Shown here in pieces: positions 44,087-54,040 of a stretch of DNA of 64,000 nucleotides. The position numbers and the translations under genes are program-made. Below the pieces are notes generated by a model. It was not told the DNA's origin, did not search any database, and saw only the letters and a program-made list of their open reading frames with translations. The DNA is from Dasania phycosphaerae (GTDB lineage Bacteria > Pseudomonadota > Gammaproteobacteria > Pseudomonadales > Dasaniaceae). How positions within the stretch are numbered: position 1 is the first letter of the stretch; each line of letters opens with the position of its first letter. The stretch lies in the NCBI RefSeq assembly GCF_026891035.1, contig NZ_JAPTGG010000017.1, forward strand, positions 1 through 64,000. The letters run 5' to 3'.

Positions 44087-45952
44087 CTAAATAGAAAGCT
44101 TACCGACTTTACGGCCGCCATAAATTAAATTAACCAACGCTCTAGAACCAACGATGGCAGTGAACATTGAGGTGATAATACCCAGCGATAAAGTCACAGC
44201 AAAACCACGCACAGGGCCGGTACCTACGGCATAAAGTATTACCGCTACTAATAAGGTAGTGAGGTTGGCATCCATAATGGCAACAAAGGCACGCTCATAG
44301 CCGGAGTTAATCGCCTGCTGCGGCGACATGCGATTATTAAGCTCTTCTTTTATACGGGCAAAAATCAACACATTGGCATCTACTGCCATACCTACGGTTA
44401 ATACCACACCCGCAATGCCCGGCAGGGTTAAGGTAGCCGACATTAGCGACATCATAGCCACTAGCAATACCATATTGACCGCCAAGCCAACCACCGCTAT
44501 CACACCAAAGACGCGGTAATACAAAATCATAAAGGCGGCGACCAAGGTCAAACCAATTTGTACCGACATTAAGCCCAGTTGAATATTCTCGGCACCTAAT
44601 GACGGCCCTACGGTACGCTCTTCCACAAAATCCATGGGTGCAGCCAAGGCTCCGGCGCGCAGCAACAAGGCTAGCTCGGCCGCTTCGGCGGGGTTATCTA
44701 AACCGGTAATACGAAAGCGCACCCCCAAGGCCGATTGTATGGTGGCCAAGCTGATAATGCGCTTTTCATCATAGGGTATACGCACCGCCACTTCTTCACC
44801 GGCCTCGTTGATTTCATAACGAGTACGGCTTTTGCGCTCTATAAATAACACCCCTAAACGACGTTTAATATTATTGCGGGTAACGCGGTGCATCATGCTG
44901 CCGCCTTCGCTATCCAGGGTGATGTTAACTTCGGGCTGGCTGGTTTGCGGATCAAAACCTGCGGCGGCGTTGGCCACACGCTCACCGGTAATCACTACGT
45001 TGCGCTCTAACCATGCAGTGCCACGGCGCTCATCGCGGTATTGGAATTCTTCGCGGGTAGCACTGCTGGCGCTAAGCTTGGCCTCTAAGCGAAATTCCAG
45101 GTTGGCGGTTTTACCTAATATGCGCTTGGCTTCCGCGGTATCTTGTACACCAGGTAATTCCACCACTATGCGGTTGCGACCCTGACGCTGTACCAAGGGT
45201 TCTGACACCCCCAACTCGTTAACACGGTTGCGTAAGGTCGTTAAGTTTTGGCCTACTGCGTAGTCCTCTATCTCTTTGATTTTGGCTTCTGAAATTGTCC
45301 AGCGTAATTGATAACCACTGTCGCCGCTTATATCTTCACGTACCAACTCGGGGTATTCGCTGCGTATTTTTTTGCTGGCTTGTTGGCGCAGCTCTTCGGT
45401 TTTAAATTTACCGCGAATAAAACCGCCCTGCTCATCCAGGCTGACAAAACCGCGTATTTTTTCTTCTCGCAGCTGGCGTTTAATGCCTGTGTTGTAAAAC
45501 TCCATACGCTTGGCTAAGGCAGCCTGAGTATCCACCTCTAATAAAAAGTGCACGCCACCACTTAAATCCAAGCCCAGCTTCATGGGCTCTGCACCCCAGC
45601 TGCTCAACCAATCAGGGGTGGTTGAGGCTAGATTTAAGGCTACGATGTAACCATCACCCAGCGCGCGCTGTATCACGCTTTGGGCATGCAGTTGATCATC
45701 CCTATGCTGCAGGCGGATCAAGGCATTTTTTGCTTTATCGCCTATCTCCTCGCCAAAATATTCTATGCCGGCTTCCTGCAGTGCCTCGGTAACGCGGCTT
45801 AGGGCTTTGTCATCGATTAAGGTGGCGCTGCTCTCACCGGAAATTTGCACCGCCGGATCGGGGGTATAAAGATTAGGGGCGGCATAAAAGAAACCCACGC
45901 TGACAATAAACGCTATCAGCAGGTATTTCCAAACAGGAGTTTTATTAAGCAT
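44087..45952 (-). CDS. secD: Protein translocase subunit SecD
   Basis: This 621-aa inner-membrane protein has an N-terminal membrane segment (about 9-26), a large periplasmic P1 domain (GLDLSGGVHFLLEV) and five C-terminal membrane helices with GMAVDANVLIFARIKEEL. The length is normal. The gene usually found upstream, yajC, is absent: purL ends 89 bp away. Confidence 0.96.
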   Translation of the reverse strand: MLNKTPVWKYLLIAFIVSVGFFYAAPNLYTPDPAVQISGESSATLIDDKALSRVTEALQEAGIEYFGEEIGDKAKNALIRLQHRDDQLHAQSVIQRALGDGYIVALNLASTTPDWLSSWGAEPMKLGLDLSGGVHFLLEVDTQAALAKRMEFYNTGIKRQLREEKIRGFVSLDEQGGFIRGKFKTEELRQQASKKIRSEYPELVREDISGDSGYQLRWTISEAKIKEIEDYAVGQNLTTLRNRVNELGVSEPLVQRQGRNRIVVELPGVQDTAEAKRILGKTANLEFRLEAKLSASSATREEFQYRDERRGTAWLERNVVITGERVANAAAGFDPQTSQPEVNITLDSEGGSMMHRVTRNNIKRRLGVLFIERKSRTRYEINEAGEEVAVRIPYDEKRIISLATIQSALGVRFRITGLDNPAEAAELALLLRAGALAAPMDFVEERTVGPSLGAENIQLGLMSVQIGLTLVAAFMILYYRVFGVIAVVGLAVNMVLLVAMMSLMSATLTLPGIAGVVLTVGMAVDANVLIFARIKEELNNRMSPQQAINSGYERAFVAIMDANLTTLLVAVILYAVGTGPVRGFAVTLSLGIITSMFTAIVGSRALVNLIYGGRKVGKLSI

Positions 45953-46041
45953 AGTTGTTCCATTATTAGCGCCGCCTTAATGGCAGCGCTCTAGGGTTGT
46001 TCTTGTTATTAAGGTCTTACGGTACTTGTTAAAGGCTGGAC

Positions 46042-49000
46042 CTAGCCCACCCAAACCCGCGCATTGCGGAATAGACGCATCCAAGCGCCATCTTCATCCC
46101 ACTCATCGGGCTGCCAAGAGTTTTGCACCGCGCGAAACACCCGCTCGGGGTGAGGCATCATAATGGTGACACGGCCATCGGCACTGGTCACCGCACTAAT
46201 ACCCTCAGGCGAGCCGTTGGGGTTAGCGGGGTAACGCTCGGTGACCTGCAGGTGGTTATCTATATAGCGCATACCTACATGACCAGTAGCCGCCAAGGCT
46301 TGCTGCTGCTTGGCACTGCCAAACTCAGCGCGGCCTTCACCGTGGGCAACCGCGACCGGCATATATGAGCCAGCCATGCCCTTGAGTAATATGGAGGGTG
46401 ATTCTTGAATTTCAACCAGCGATACGCGGGCTTCAAATTGCTCGGAGTTATTGCGTACAAAACGTGGCCAATGGTCGGCACCGGGGATTAAGCTCTTAAG
46501 GTTAGACATCATCTGACAGCCATTACACACCCCTAAGCTAAAGGTGTCTTCGCGGTGGAAGAAGGCTTCAAATTGATCGCGGGCGCGCTTGTTAAACAAG
46601 ATAGTCTTGGCCCAACCTTCACCAGCACCTAATACGTCACCGTAGGAGAAGCCACCACAGGCGGCTAGGCCTCTGAATTCGTCCAGTGTTACACGGCCCG
46701 ATAATATATCGCTCATGTGTACGTCTACAGCAGCAAAGCCGGCCTTATCAAAAGCCGCCGCCATTTCCATTTGGCCGTTAACGCCCTGCTCGCGCAGTAT
46801 CGCCACCTTGGGCTTGTTGCGCTTTTTCATAAACTTAGCGGCCACATTTTTATTGGGGTCGTAAGTTAGCTTGGTAGAGAGACCGGGATCATCTTCGGCG
46901 ATTAAATCAAACTCTTGCTGCGCGCACTCGGGGTTGTCACGCAGCGCCTGTAGACGGTAGCTGACCTCTGACCACATTTGCTGATAGTGGCTGCGGGGAT
47001 GGCTTAATAACACCGCCTCACCGCGCTTAATGGTGATTTGGTCATCGCTGCTGACCTCACCTATATGTTTAACCGCAGCGGCTATGCCTTGATCGGCAAA
47101 GGCCTTAATCACGCTCTTCAGGCTGCGGCGCTTAACTTGTAGTACCGCGCCTAACTCTTCGTTAAACAATACCGCCAGGTCTTGCTCGCCTAACTCGCTA
47201 ATATCTATATTTACACCGCAGTGACCGGCAAAGGCCATTTCACAGAGGGTTGCAAACAGGCCGCCATCAGAGCGATCGTGATAGGCGATAGCCCACTCTT
47301 TATCCAGCACTTTTTGCATGGCATTGAAAAAGCCTTTTAAGTGCTCTGGGTTATCCACATCTGCTGGGGTATCGCCAATTTGGTTATACACTTGCGCTAA
47401 ACAGCTGGCACCTAAGCGGTTTTTACCCATACCTAGGTCAATTAACAGTAGGTCGGTATTACCTTGGTCGGTGCGCAATTGTGGGGTAATCGATTTGCGC
47501 ACATCGGTAACAGGGCTGAAGGCCGAGATCACCAACGACATAGGTGCCGTGACTGACTTAGTGTGGTTGCCCGCATCCCAAGTGGTCTGCATAGACATAG
47601 AGTCTTTGCCCACAGGTATGGTCAAGCCTAAGGCTGGGCACAACTCCATGCCTACCGCTTTTACGGTGTCATAAAGTTTTTCGTCTTCGCCAGGGTGGCC
47701 TGCGGCACACATCCAGTTGGCCGATAATTTAATATCGGTGATATCGGCTATCGCACTACAGGCAATATTGGTAAGCGCCTCACCTACCGCCATGCGGCCA
47801 GAGGCAGGGGCATTGATTAATGCCATAGGGGTGCGCTCACCCATGGCCATGGTTTCACCGGCATAGCTATCGTAGGAAACGGTAGTCACCGCACTATCGG
47901 CTACCGGCACCTGCCAGGGGCCTACCATTTGATCGCGGGCGACCATGCCGGTAATGCTGCGGTCACCTATGGTGATCAGGAAGTTTTTGCTGGCCACGGT
48001 AGGCAGCTTGAGTATGCGCTCGGCAGCTTCCTCTAGCTCTACAAAACGAGTGTTAAACTTCACCCCTTTAACTTTAATACGCGACAGTTTGCGGTGCATT
48101 TTAGGGGGTTTGCCAAACAATACCGACATGGGCAAATCGACGGGGTTGTTTTCGAAGTGGGTATCGCCCACCCGCAGGTGATGCTCATCGGTGGCCTCGC
48201 CCACTACCGCATATGGGCAGCGCTCGCGCTCACAGATTTGCTCAAAAGTGGCTAAGTCTTCTGGCTTCACCGCCATTACATAGCGCTCTTGCGACTCATT
48301 ACACCAAATGGCTAAGGGCGACATGCCCGGCTCGTCGTTGGGCACCTTGCGCAATTCAAAGTTGCCACCACGGTTGCCGTCTTTTACTAGCTCGGGGAAA
48401 GCATTAGACAAACCACCGGCACCCACATCATGAATAAAGGCTATGGGGTTGTTTTCGCCCATGGCCCAGCAGCGGTCTATTACCTCTTGGCAGCGACGTT
48501 CCATTTCGGGGTTTTGGCGCTGTACTGAGGCAAAGTCTAAATCTTCGGTAGAGCTACCTGAAGCCATACTAGAAGCCGCGCCGCCACCTAAGCCTATTTG
48601 CATGGCGGGGCCACCTAAGGCAATCAGCTTACAGCCAGCATCGAATTCAGTTTTTATCACATGTTCGGCTTTAATATTGCCGTAACCACCGGCAATCATA
48701 ATGGGCTTGTGATAGCCGCGGCGCTCTATGCCGGCGGGGCCATTGACGGTTTCTTCATAAGTACGGAAGTAGCCACATAAGTTGGGGCGACCAAACTCAT
48801 TATTAAAGGCTGCGCCCCCTATGGGGCCTTCTATCATAATATCCAGCGCCGAAACTATGCGCTCGGGCTTGCCATAGTCCAGCTCCCAAGGCTGGTTAAA
48901 ATCAGGGATATACAGGTTAGACACGGTAAAACCGGTGAGGCCCACCTTGGGCTTAGAGCCCTTACCTACCGCGCCCTCGTCGCGTATTTCACCGCCAGAG

Positions 49001-49932
49001 CCAGTACCGGCACCTGAAAAAGGCGCTATCGCCGTGGGGTGGTTATGGGTTTCCACCTTCATTAACAGGTGTATATCTTCGTGGTGATAATTGTAGGTAT
49101 AGGTTTCAGGATCAGGGTAAAAACGCCCGGCCTTGCTGCCCACTACTACGGCGGCATTATCGGAATAGGCCGACAATACGTTCTCACCACCCAATTCATT
49201 GGTGTTTTTAATCATTTTAAACAGCGAGTGCGGCTGCTTCTTGTTATCTATGGTCCAACTGGCATTAAAAATTTTGTGGCGACAATGCTCTGAGTTGGCC
49301 TGGGCAAACATCATTAGCTCTACATCGCTGGGGTTGCGCTCTAAGCCTTTAAAACTTTCAACCAGGTAATCTATCTCATCATCAGCCAAAGCCAAGCCCA
49401 ATTCTTGGTTGGCTTTAAGCAGCGCTTTGCGGCCACCTTTAAGCACATTAACCGTGGTCATAGGGCTGGGTTGCTCGTGCTCAAATAGCGCCTCAGCCTG
49501 TTCCAGCTTGGTATAAACCGCCTCTACCATGCGGTCGTGAATCAGTGACTTTAATAACTCGGCCTGTTCGGGTTTGAGGCTTTTTTTGCCCATCACCGTA
49601 AAGGCAATACCGCGCTCTATACGCTTCACGGCCTTAAGGCCACTGTTGTGCGCTATATCAGTAGCCTTACTAGACCAAGGAGAAATGGTGCCTGGGCGCG
49701 GCAACACTAAAAACAGCAAGCCTTCAGCCTCTTGTGCTTTAGCCTTGGGGCCATAGCTGAGTAGCTTTTCTAAAACCTTTTGTTTGGTTTTGGGTAATTC
49801 ACCGTCTACGTCTGTAAAATGAACAAACTCTGCGTAAATACCTTCTAGGCCGGGAATAGACTTGGTTAGTTGAGCAACAAGCTTTTGGATACGAAACTCT
49901 GATAGTGCTGGGGCGCCACGATTTATCAGCAT
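46042..49932 (-). CDS. purL: Phosphoribosylformylglycinamidine synthase (single-chain PurL)
   Basis: This 1296-aa long form is typical of Gram-negative bacteria: an N-terminal PurS-like domain, a linker, two AIRS-type ATP-grasp halves (MKVETHNHPTAIAPFSGAGT marks the first) and a C-terminal class I glutaminase with nucleophile in LGVCNGCQMM and the catalytic PHPER. It converts FGAR to FGAM in purine synthesis. It is divergent from mltF, the conserved order purL-mltF-tadA. Confidence 0.97.
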   Translation of the reverse strand: MLINRGAPALSEFRIQKLVAQLTKSIPGLEGIYAEFVHFTDVDGELPKTKQKVLEKLLSYGPKAKAQEAEGLLFLVLPRPGTISPWSSKATDIAHNSGLKAVKRIERGIAFTVMGKKSLKPEQAELLKSLIHDRMVEAVYTKLEQAEALFEHEQPSPMTTVNVLKGGRKALLKANQELGLALADDEIDYLVESFKGLERNPSDVELMMFAQANSEHCRHKIFNASWTIDNKKQPHSLFKMIKNTNELGGENVLSAYSDNAAVVVGSKAGRFYPDPETYTYNYHHEDIHLLMKVETHNHPTAIAPFSGAGTGSGGEIRDEGAVGKGSKPKVGLTGFTVSNLYIPDFNQPWELDYGKPERIVSALDIMIEGPIGGAAFNNEFGRPNLCGYFRTYEETVNGPAGIERRGYHKPIMIAGGYGNIKAEHVIKTEFDAGCKLIALGGPAMQIGLGGGAASSMASGSSTEDLDFASVQRQNPEMERRCQEVIDRCWAMGENNPIAFIHDVGAGGLSNAFPELVKDGNRGGNFELRKVPNDEPGMSPLAIWCNESQERYVMAVKPEDLATFEQICERERCPYAVVGEATDEHHLRVGDTHFENNPVDLPMSVLFGKPPKMHRKLSRIKVKGVKFNTRFVELEEAAERILKLPTVASKNFLITIGDRSITGMVARDQMVGPWQVPVADSAVTTVSYDSYAGETMAMGERTPMALINAPASGRMAVGEALTNIACSAIADITDIKLSANWMCAAGHPGEDEKLYDTVKAVGMELCPALGLTIPVGKDSMSMQTTWDAGNHTKSVTAPMSLVISAFSPVTDVRKSITPQLRTDQGNTDLLLIDLGMGKNRLGASCLAQVYNQIGDTPADVDNPEHLKGFFNAMQKVLDKEWAIAYHDRSDGGLFATLCEMAFAGHCGVNIDISELGEQDLAVLFNEELGAVLQVKRRSLKSVIKAFADQGIAAAVKHIGEVSSDDQITIKRGEAVLLSHPRSHYQQMWSEVSYRLQALRDNPECAQQEFDLIAEDDPGLSTKLTYDPNKNVAAKFMKKRNKPKVAILREQGVNGQMEMAAAFDKAGFAAVDVHMSDILSGRVTLDEFRGLAACGGFSYGDVLGAGEGWAKTILFNKRARDQFEAFFHREDTFSLGVCNGCQMMSNLKSLIPGADHWPRFVRNNSEQFEARVSLVEIQESPSILLKGMAGSYMPVAVAHGEGRAEFGSAKQQQALAATGHVGMRYIDNHLQVTERYPANPNGSPEGISAVTSADGRVTIMMPHPERVFRAVQNSWQPDEWDEDGAWMRLFRNARVWVG

Positions 49933-50135
49933 ACTGAATTCATTCCTTCCTAAGGGGAGTATTAAAAAGCCCCCATTCTACTTGAATTCTTACAAAAGAG
50001 TTATGTTTCTGTAGGGCTAGAGGGCGCTAAAATCCGTCATTTATTAAAATAGCTATGCCGGCCCTAAAGCGCTGGCTATTTTTTCGCCAATGATAAGCAA
50101 ATACAAGCCCAGTCCAGGCTGCTAAAATAAGCGCT

Positions 50136-51581
50136 ATGCATTACTACCCAGTAACACTGACCCCACGACTACGCCAGCTGCTAAGCAGCCTGTGGCTAAT
50201 GATGTTGTTAAGCGCCTGCGATTTCAGCAAGCTGGAGCCTGACAACAAAACCCATCTCAAAGTAGTCACTCGCAACGGCCTCACCACCTACTACCAAGAT
50301 AAAAACGGCCCCACCGGCTTTGAGTATGAGCTAGTTAAACGCTACGCCGAATTTCAAAACCTAGAGTTGGAATTTGTCTCGGTGCACAGCCTGGATGATA
50401 TTTTTACCGCGCTGCGGGAAAATCGCGCCGACTTAGCCGCCGCCGGATTAACCATCACCCCCCAACGGCAACAGCAGTGGCTATTTTCGCCCTCGTATTT
50501 AGATGTGCAGCAGTGGGTAATCTACAACCGCAAGACTCACCGCAAACCCAAGGCGCTAAGCGACCTTATAGGCAACCGTATGGTCATCATGACCAGTAGC
50601 AGCCATGGCGAAATTCTGCAGCAACTACAACTGCAGCACCCAGAATTAAGCTGGCACGAAGCACCTGATGCAGAAACCATAGATCTGCTAGACATGGTGG
50701 CCAACGGCGAAAGTGACTACACCGTTATCGACTCCAACGACTTTATCGCCAATCGCGGCTTTTACCCCAGCCTGCGTCCTGCCTTTGAAATTGGCGACCC
50801 TGGGCAGCTGGCTTGGGCATTACCTAAAAACGCCCACAGCGAACAGCAACTGCTCTCACTAGCAGCCTTTTTTAAAGAAATTACTGAAGACGGTACCTTA
50901 CAACAATTACAAGAGCGTTTTTACAGCCACGCCGAAGAACAAGAACAAGTCAGCACCAATACCTTTGCCAAAGCGGTGGATAATAAACTGCCCCAGTACC
51001 GCGAACTAATAGAAAAAACCGCCCAGCAATACAATATAGATTGGCGCCTACTGGCCTCGATTAGCTATCAAGAATCTCACTGGAACCCTAGAGCGCGCTC
51101 ACCCACTGGGGTGCGCGGCATGATGATGCTTACCCAAAGCACCGCCAAAGAAATGAACATAATTAACCGCCTGGACTTAGAGCAAAGCCTGCAGGGCGGC
51201 GCCGCTTATTTCAAAAAAATAAAACGCAAATTACCCAGTGCCGTCAAAGAACCCGACCGCACCTGGTTTGCCCTGGCTGCATACAATCTGGGGCTGGGCC
51301 ACATAAAAGACGTGAGAAAAATTACCAAACAACAGGGAGGCGACCCCAATAAATGGGCCGACATTAAAACCCGCCTGCCATTACTACAAAAACGTAACTG
51401 GTATAGAAACACCAAATACGGCTACGCCCGCGGCCAGGAAGCCTTAACCTATGTGCAAAATATACGGCATTATTATAATTATTTGCAGTGGTCGGAACTC
51501 AGCCAAAATCGCACCCCACCACCCAAACAAATGGATCAATATTTACCAGAGAGTTTATTAGGGAGTTTTGATGCGTTATGA
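50136..51581 (+). CDS. mltF: Membrane-bound lytic murein transglycosylase F
   Basis: This 481-aa outer-membrane lipoprotein has lipobox LSAC (Cys28), an N-terminal solute-binding (SBP_bac_3-like) domain (about 38-270) that regulates activity, and a C-terminal SLT domain. The catalytic Glu is in ISYQESHWNPRARSPTGVRG, followed by MMLTQSTA and AAYNLGLGH. It cuts the glycan strand with formation of anhydro-muropeptides. Confidence 0.95.
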   Translation: MHYYPVTLTPRLRQLLSSLWLMMLLSACDFSKLEPDNKTHLKVVTRNGLTTYYQDKNGPTGFEYELVKRYAEFQNLELEFVSVHSLDDIFTALRENRADLAAAGLTITPQRQQQWLFSPSYLDVQQWVIYNRKTHRKPKALSDLIGNRMVIMTSSSHGEILQQLQLQHPELSWHEAPDAETIDLLDMVANGESDYTVIDSNDFIANRGFYPSLRPAFEIGDPGQLAWALPKNAHSEQQLLSLAAFFKEITEDGTLQQLQERFYSHAEEQEQVSTNTFAKAVDNKLPQYRELIEKTAQQYNIDWRLLASISYQESHWNPRARSPTGVRGMMMLTQSTAKEMNIINRLDLEQSLQGGAAYFKKIKRKLPSAVKEPDRTWFALAAYNLGLGHIKDVRKITKQQGGDPNKWADIKTRLPLLQKRNWYRNTKYGYARGQEALTYVQNIRHYYNYLQWSELSQNRTPPPKQMDQYLPESLLGSFDAL

Positions 51582-51588
51582 AAAAGTC

Positions 51589-51649
51589 TCTAGCTCCTAG
51601 TCTATAGTTTCATAGCCTATAGCTCCTAGCTTATAGTCGCTAGGGCTAG
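51589..51649. repeat. CTAG-rich degenerate repeats
   Basis: TAGCTCCTAGTCTATAG (51591-51607) recurs as TAGCTCCTAGCTTATAG (51620-51636), 29 bp apart with two differences. A third partial unit and further CTAG tetramers follow up to tadA. CTAG is usually rare in gammaproteobacterial DNA. Confidence 0.55.
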
Positions 51650-51691
51650 TCGTCACTCTGGTGTAAGCCGGAGCCCTGCTTTTACTAGCAG

Positions 51692-52168
51692 CTACCCTCT
51701 AGCGACTCCCTTCTTCTCTTCCCGCCGTTTTTTAAAAAACGTACTGAGCATAGCGCTACACTCTGCGGCTAACACCCCGCCCTGATAGGCCACTTTATGA
51801 TTTAAGTGCTCGCCCTCAAACACACAGGGATTACTTTCCACCACCCCCGCTTTAGGTTCGGTGGCCCCATAAACCACGCGCGTCACCCGCGCATGCACTA
51901 AGGCTCCCGCACACATAGTGCAAGGTTCCAAAGTAACATACAGGGTAGTTTCGGGCAGGCGGTAATTGCCTAATACTGTGGCCGCATCCCGCACAGCCAT
52001 CACCTCGGCATGGGCGGTAGGGTCGTTACTGCTAATCGGGCAGTTATAGCCTTGACCCAGCACTTTATCATCAGCCACCAAGATGGCTCCTACCGGCACT
52101 TCACCTTTGGCTGCCCCCTGCTCGGCTAAGAGCAGCGCTTTTGCCATCCAGTATTCGTCAGTCAACAC
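51692..52168 (-). CDS. tadA: tRNA-specific adenosine deaminase TadA
   Basis: This 158-aa zinc deaminase converts A34 to inosine in tRNA-Arg(ACG). The zinc/catalytic motifs are TAHAEVMA (HAE) and LEPCTMCAGAL (PCxxC). The GTG at 52168 is chosen, giving MLTDEYWMAKALLLAEQG like E. coli TadA, with GGGAG upstream; the open frame reaches 52219 with unrelated hydrophobic residues. Confidence 0.93.
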   Translation of the reverse strand: MLTDEYWMAKALLLAEQGAAKGEVPVGAILVADDKVLGQGYNCPISSNDPTAHAEVMAVRDAATVLGNYRLPETTLYVTLEPCTMCAGALVHARVTRVVYGATEPKAGVVESNPCVFEGEHLNHKVAYQGGVLAAECSAMLSTFFKKRREEKKGVARG

Positions 52169-52244
52169 CTGCCACCCACTCCCTATAAACACCCAGTACA
52201 AGAAGGCGGATAATAACAATCATAGCAGCATAAAAATAGATAAA

Positions 52245-52261
52245 CGGCTTGATACAAGCCG
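52245..52261 (-). terminator. Probable terminator of the signalling operon
   Basis: CGGCTTG pairs with CAAGCCG over an ATA loop. On the minus strand it is followed by a T-rich stretch, 35 bp after the EAL gene stop. Confidence 0.5.
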
Positions 52262-52295
52262 CATTGAGCAGCGATAAAACCTTAGGAAATTGCCG

Positions 52296-52775
52296 CTAGG
52301 CGTGTAGCGGCAATAGAGACTGTTGTTGCAACATCAATTCAATCTGATCAGCCACCATGGGTTTGGCCACATAATAGCCCTGGATAAACTTGCAGCCTTC
52401 CCTGCGCAAAAAATCATACTGGCCAGCGGTTTCTACCCCCTCAGCCACCACAGCCACCTCCAGTTTAGCCGCCATGGCAATAATGGCTGAACATATAGCC
52501 ATACAGTCTTTATCTTGCGGAATACCTTTGACAAATTCGCGGTCAATTTTCAGAAAATCGACTTTGTAATTTTTAAGATGCACAAGACTAGAGTAGCCAG
52601 TACCAAAGTCATCAAGCGCAACCTTAATACCCTGCTCCCGCAAACCAGACAATGACAACAACGCTTTTTTGGCATCTTTTATAATAGCCGTCTCGGTAAT
52701 CTCCACCTCCAATGAGGCTGAACTTAATTGATGTGCATTTAACTCATGAACCACCATTGCAACCAAGTCATCCAA
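52296..52775 (-). CDS. C-terminal part of an EAL phosphodiesterase domain, separated by an amber codon
   Basis: This 159-aa frame continues the protein at 52782-54020 in the same reading frame after one TAG (52782-52784). It holds most of the EAL catalytic residues: EVEITETAI, DDFGTGYSSL, FLKIDREFVKGI, VAEGVETAGQ and the closing IQGYYVAKPM. The TTG at 52775 could restart translation, but the first strand and the EAL motif itself would be missing. Seen on its own it is a fragment; with the upstream part it makes a full c-di-GMP phosphodiesterase. Confidence 0.75.
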   Translation of the reverse strand: MDDLVAMVVHELNAHQLSSASLEVEITETAIIKDAKKALLSLSGLREQGIKVALDDFGTGYSSLVHLKNYKVDFLKIDREFVKGIPQDKDCMAICSAIIAMAAKLEVAVVAEGVETAGQYDFLRREGCKFIQGYYVAKPMVADQIELMLQQQSLLPLHA

Positions 52776-52781
52776 ATAAAA

Positions 52782-54020
52782 CTACCTGGCCGAGGCATTG
52801 ATTGCAATACGAACTATGGGCAAACCACATGAAAGCCAGTGCTTGGCATCAGCACAAGCCTGACGTAAAACCCACTCACCCATGGGCAAAATAAAACCGG
52901 TTTTTTCTGCCAAGGGAATAAAATGGGCTGGGGAAACCAAACCTACCCCCTCACGATTCCAACGTATTAGGGCCTCAACACTGAGTATTTTACCCGTGGC
53001 CACCTCGATTTTTGGCTGATAATATAAAACAAATTCACCCCTGCCTAGCCCGGTGCGCATGGCATGATCCAACTCAAGCTGGTCCTCTAATCTTACCGCC
53101 ATACTTGCATTATAAAACTGCACACCTTGACCGCCTTCGTTTTTAACTTTGCCCAGCGCAATATCGGCGTTGCGCAATAAACTACTGGCGTTTTTGCCAT
53201 TACCTGGACACATAGCTACACCAAAGCTGTGGGTCATATATAACTTACAGCCTTGTATATCATAAGGCTTATCCAACACCTCAGCTAAGCCCTTAACGAA
53301 ATTGCTTACCTGCTCGACATTATTTACATCGGCTAGCAAAACAACAAATTCATCGGCAGCCAATCTTGCAATTAGATCCTCAGCGGTCAAACAGCGTTTA
53401 AGTCGGGCAGCGATTTCTTTCAGCAACAAGTTACCTGCTTTATAGCCTAAACTGTCATTAACCGATTTAAACCTATCAACGTCTAAATAAATCAATGCCA
53501 TAGCCTTATTAGCTTCGCCACTACGTAACAACTTCGACAAACTCTTAACAAAACTAAACCTATTAGGCAATGAAGTTAAATCGTCATGATTGGCTATATG
53601 ATTTAACTTTTCCTCCGCAGCCTTGTGTTGTAGCCTACTCTTAGCATCTGCCAGCTCTCTTTGCACTGCAGGAATTAAGCGCTTAAAATTCCCTTTCATA
53701 ATGTAGTCCTGCGCGCCTATCCTCATAGCCTCTGCGGCAAGCTCTTCACCTATAGTTCCAGAAACAAAAATAAAAGGCGTCTGCCTATCTACCCCCCTAA
53801 CAATTGCAAGAGCCTCTGTACCGATCATATCCGGCATGGAGTAATCACAAAAAACAATATCCCACTGATATTTCAACGCTTCCTTCAAACTCTCTTTAGT
53901 TTCAACAACCGTATATTTTGTAGAAAAATTCCCACGCGACAACTCATTAACTAACAACAAACAATCATCTTCAGAGTCTTCAATTAACAAGGCACGTATC
54001 TCGACCTTATCGTTGCTCAT
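52782..54020 (-). CDS. Response regulator with degenerate GGDEF and truncated EAL domain
   Basis: This 412-aa protein has REC (LLIEDSEDD, phospho-Asp in VFCDYSMPDM), a short helix, then a GGDEF domain whose signature is LAADEF rather than GGDEF and so probably lacks cyclase activity. An EAL domain follows with intact SVEALIRW. It ends at INASAR followed by TAG, where EAL proteins have N.SARQ: one C-to-T change (CAG to TAG) explains the stop. ATG at 54020 has AAGGGAG upstream; a GTG at 54044 overlaps the previous gene. Confidence 0.8.
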   Translation of the reverse strand: MSNDKVEIRALLIEDSEDDCLLLVNELSRGNFSTKYTVVETKESLKEALKYQWDIVFCDYSMPDMIGTEALAIVRGVDRQTPFIFVSGTIGEELAAEAMRIGAQDYIMKGNFKRLIPAVQRELADAKSRLQHKAAEEKLNHIANHDDLTSLPNRFSFVKSLSKLLRSGEANKAMALIYLDVDRFKSVNDSLGYKAGNLLLKEIAARLKRCLTAEDLIARLAADEFVVLLADVNNVEQVSNFVKGLAEVLDKPYDIQGCKLYMTHSFGVAMCPGNGKNASSLLRNADIALGKVKNEGGQGVQFYNASMAVRLEDQLELDHAMRTGLGRGEFVLYYQPKIEVATGKILSVEALIRWNREGVGLVSPAHFIPLAEKTGFILPMGEWVLRQACADAKHWLSCGLPIVRIAINASAR

Positions 54021-54040
54021 AACATACTCCCTTATATAAC

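Noticed and set aside
52782..52784. Programmed recoding (selenocysteine or frameshift) at the split EAL gene
   Set aside because: The codon is TAG, not TGA, the frame does not change, and no stimulatory hairpin is seen just downstream. A point mutation is simpler.
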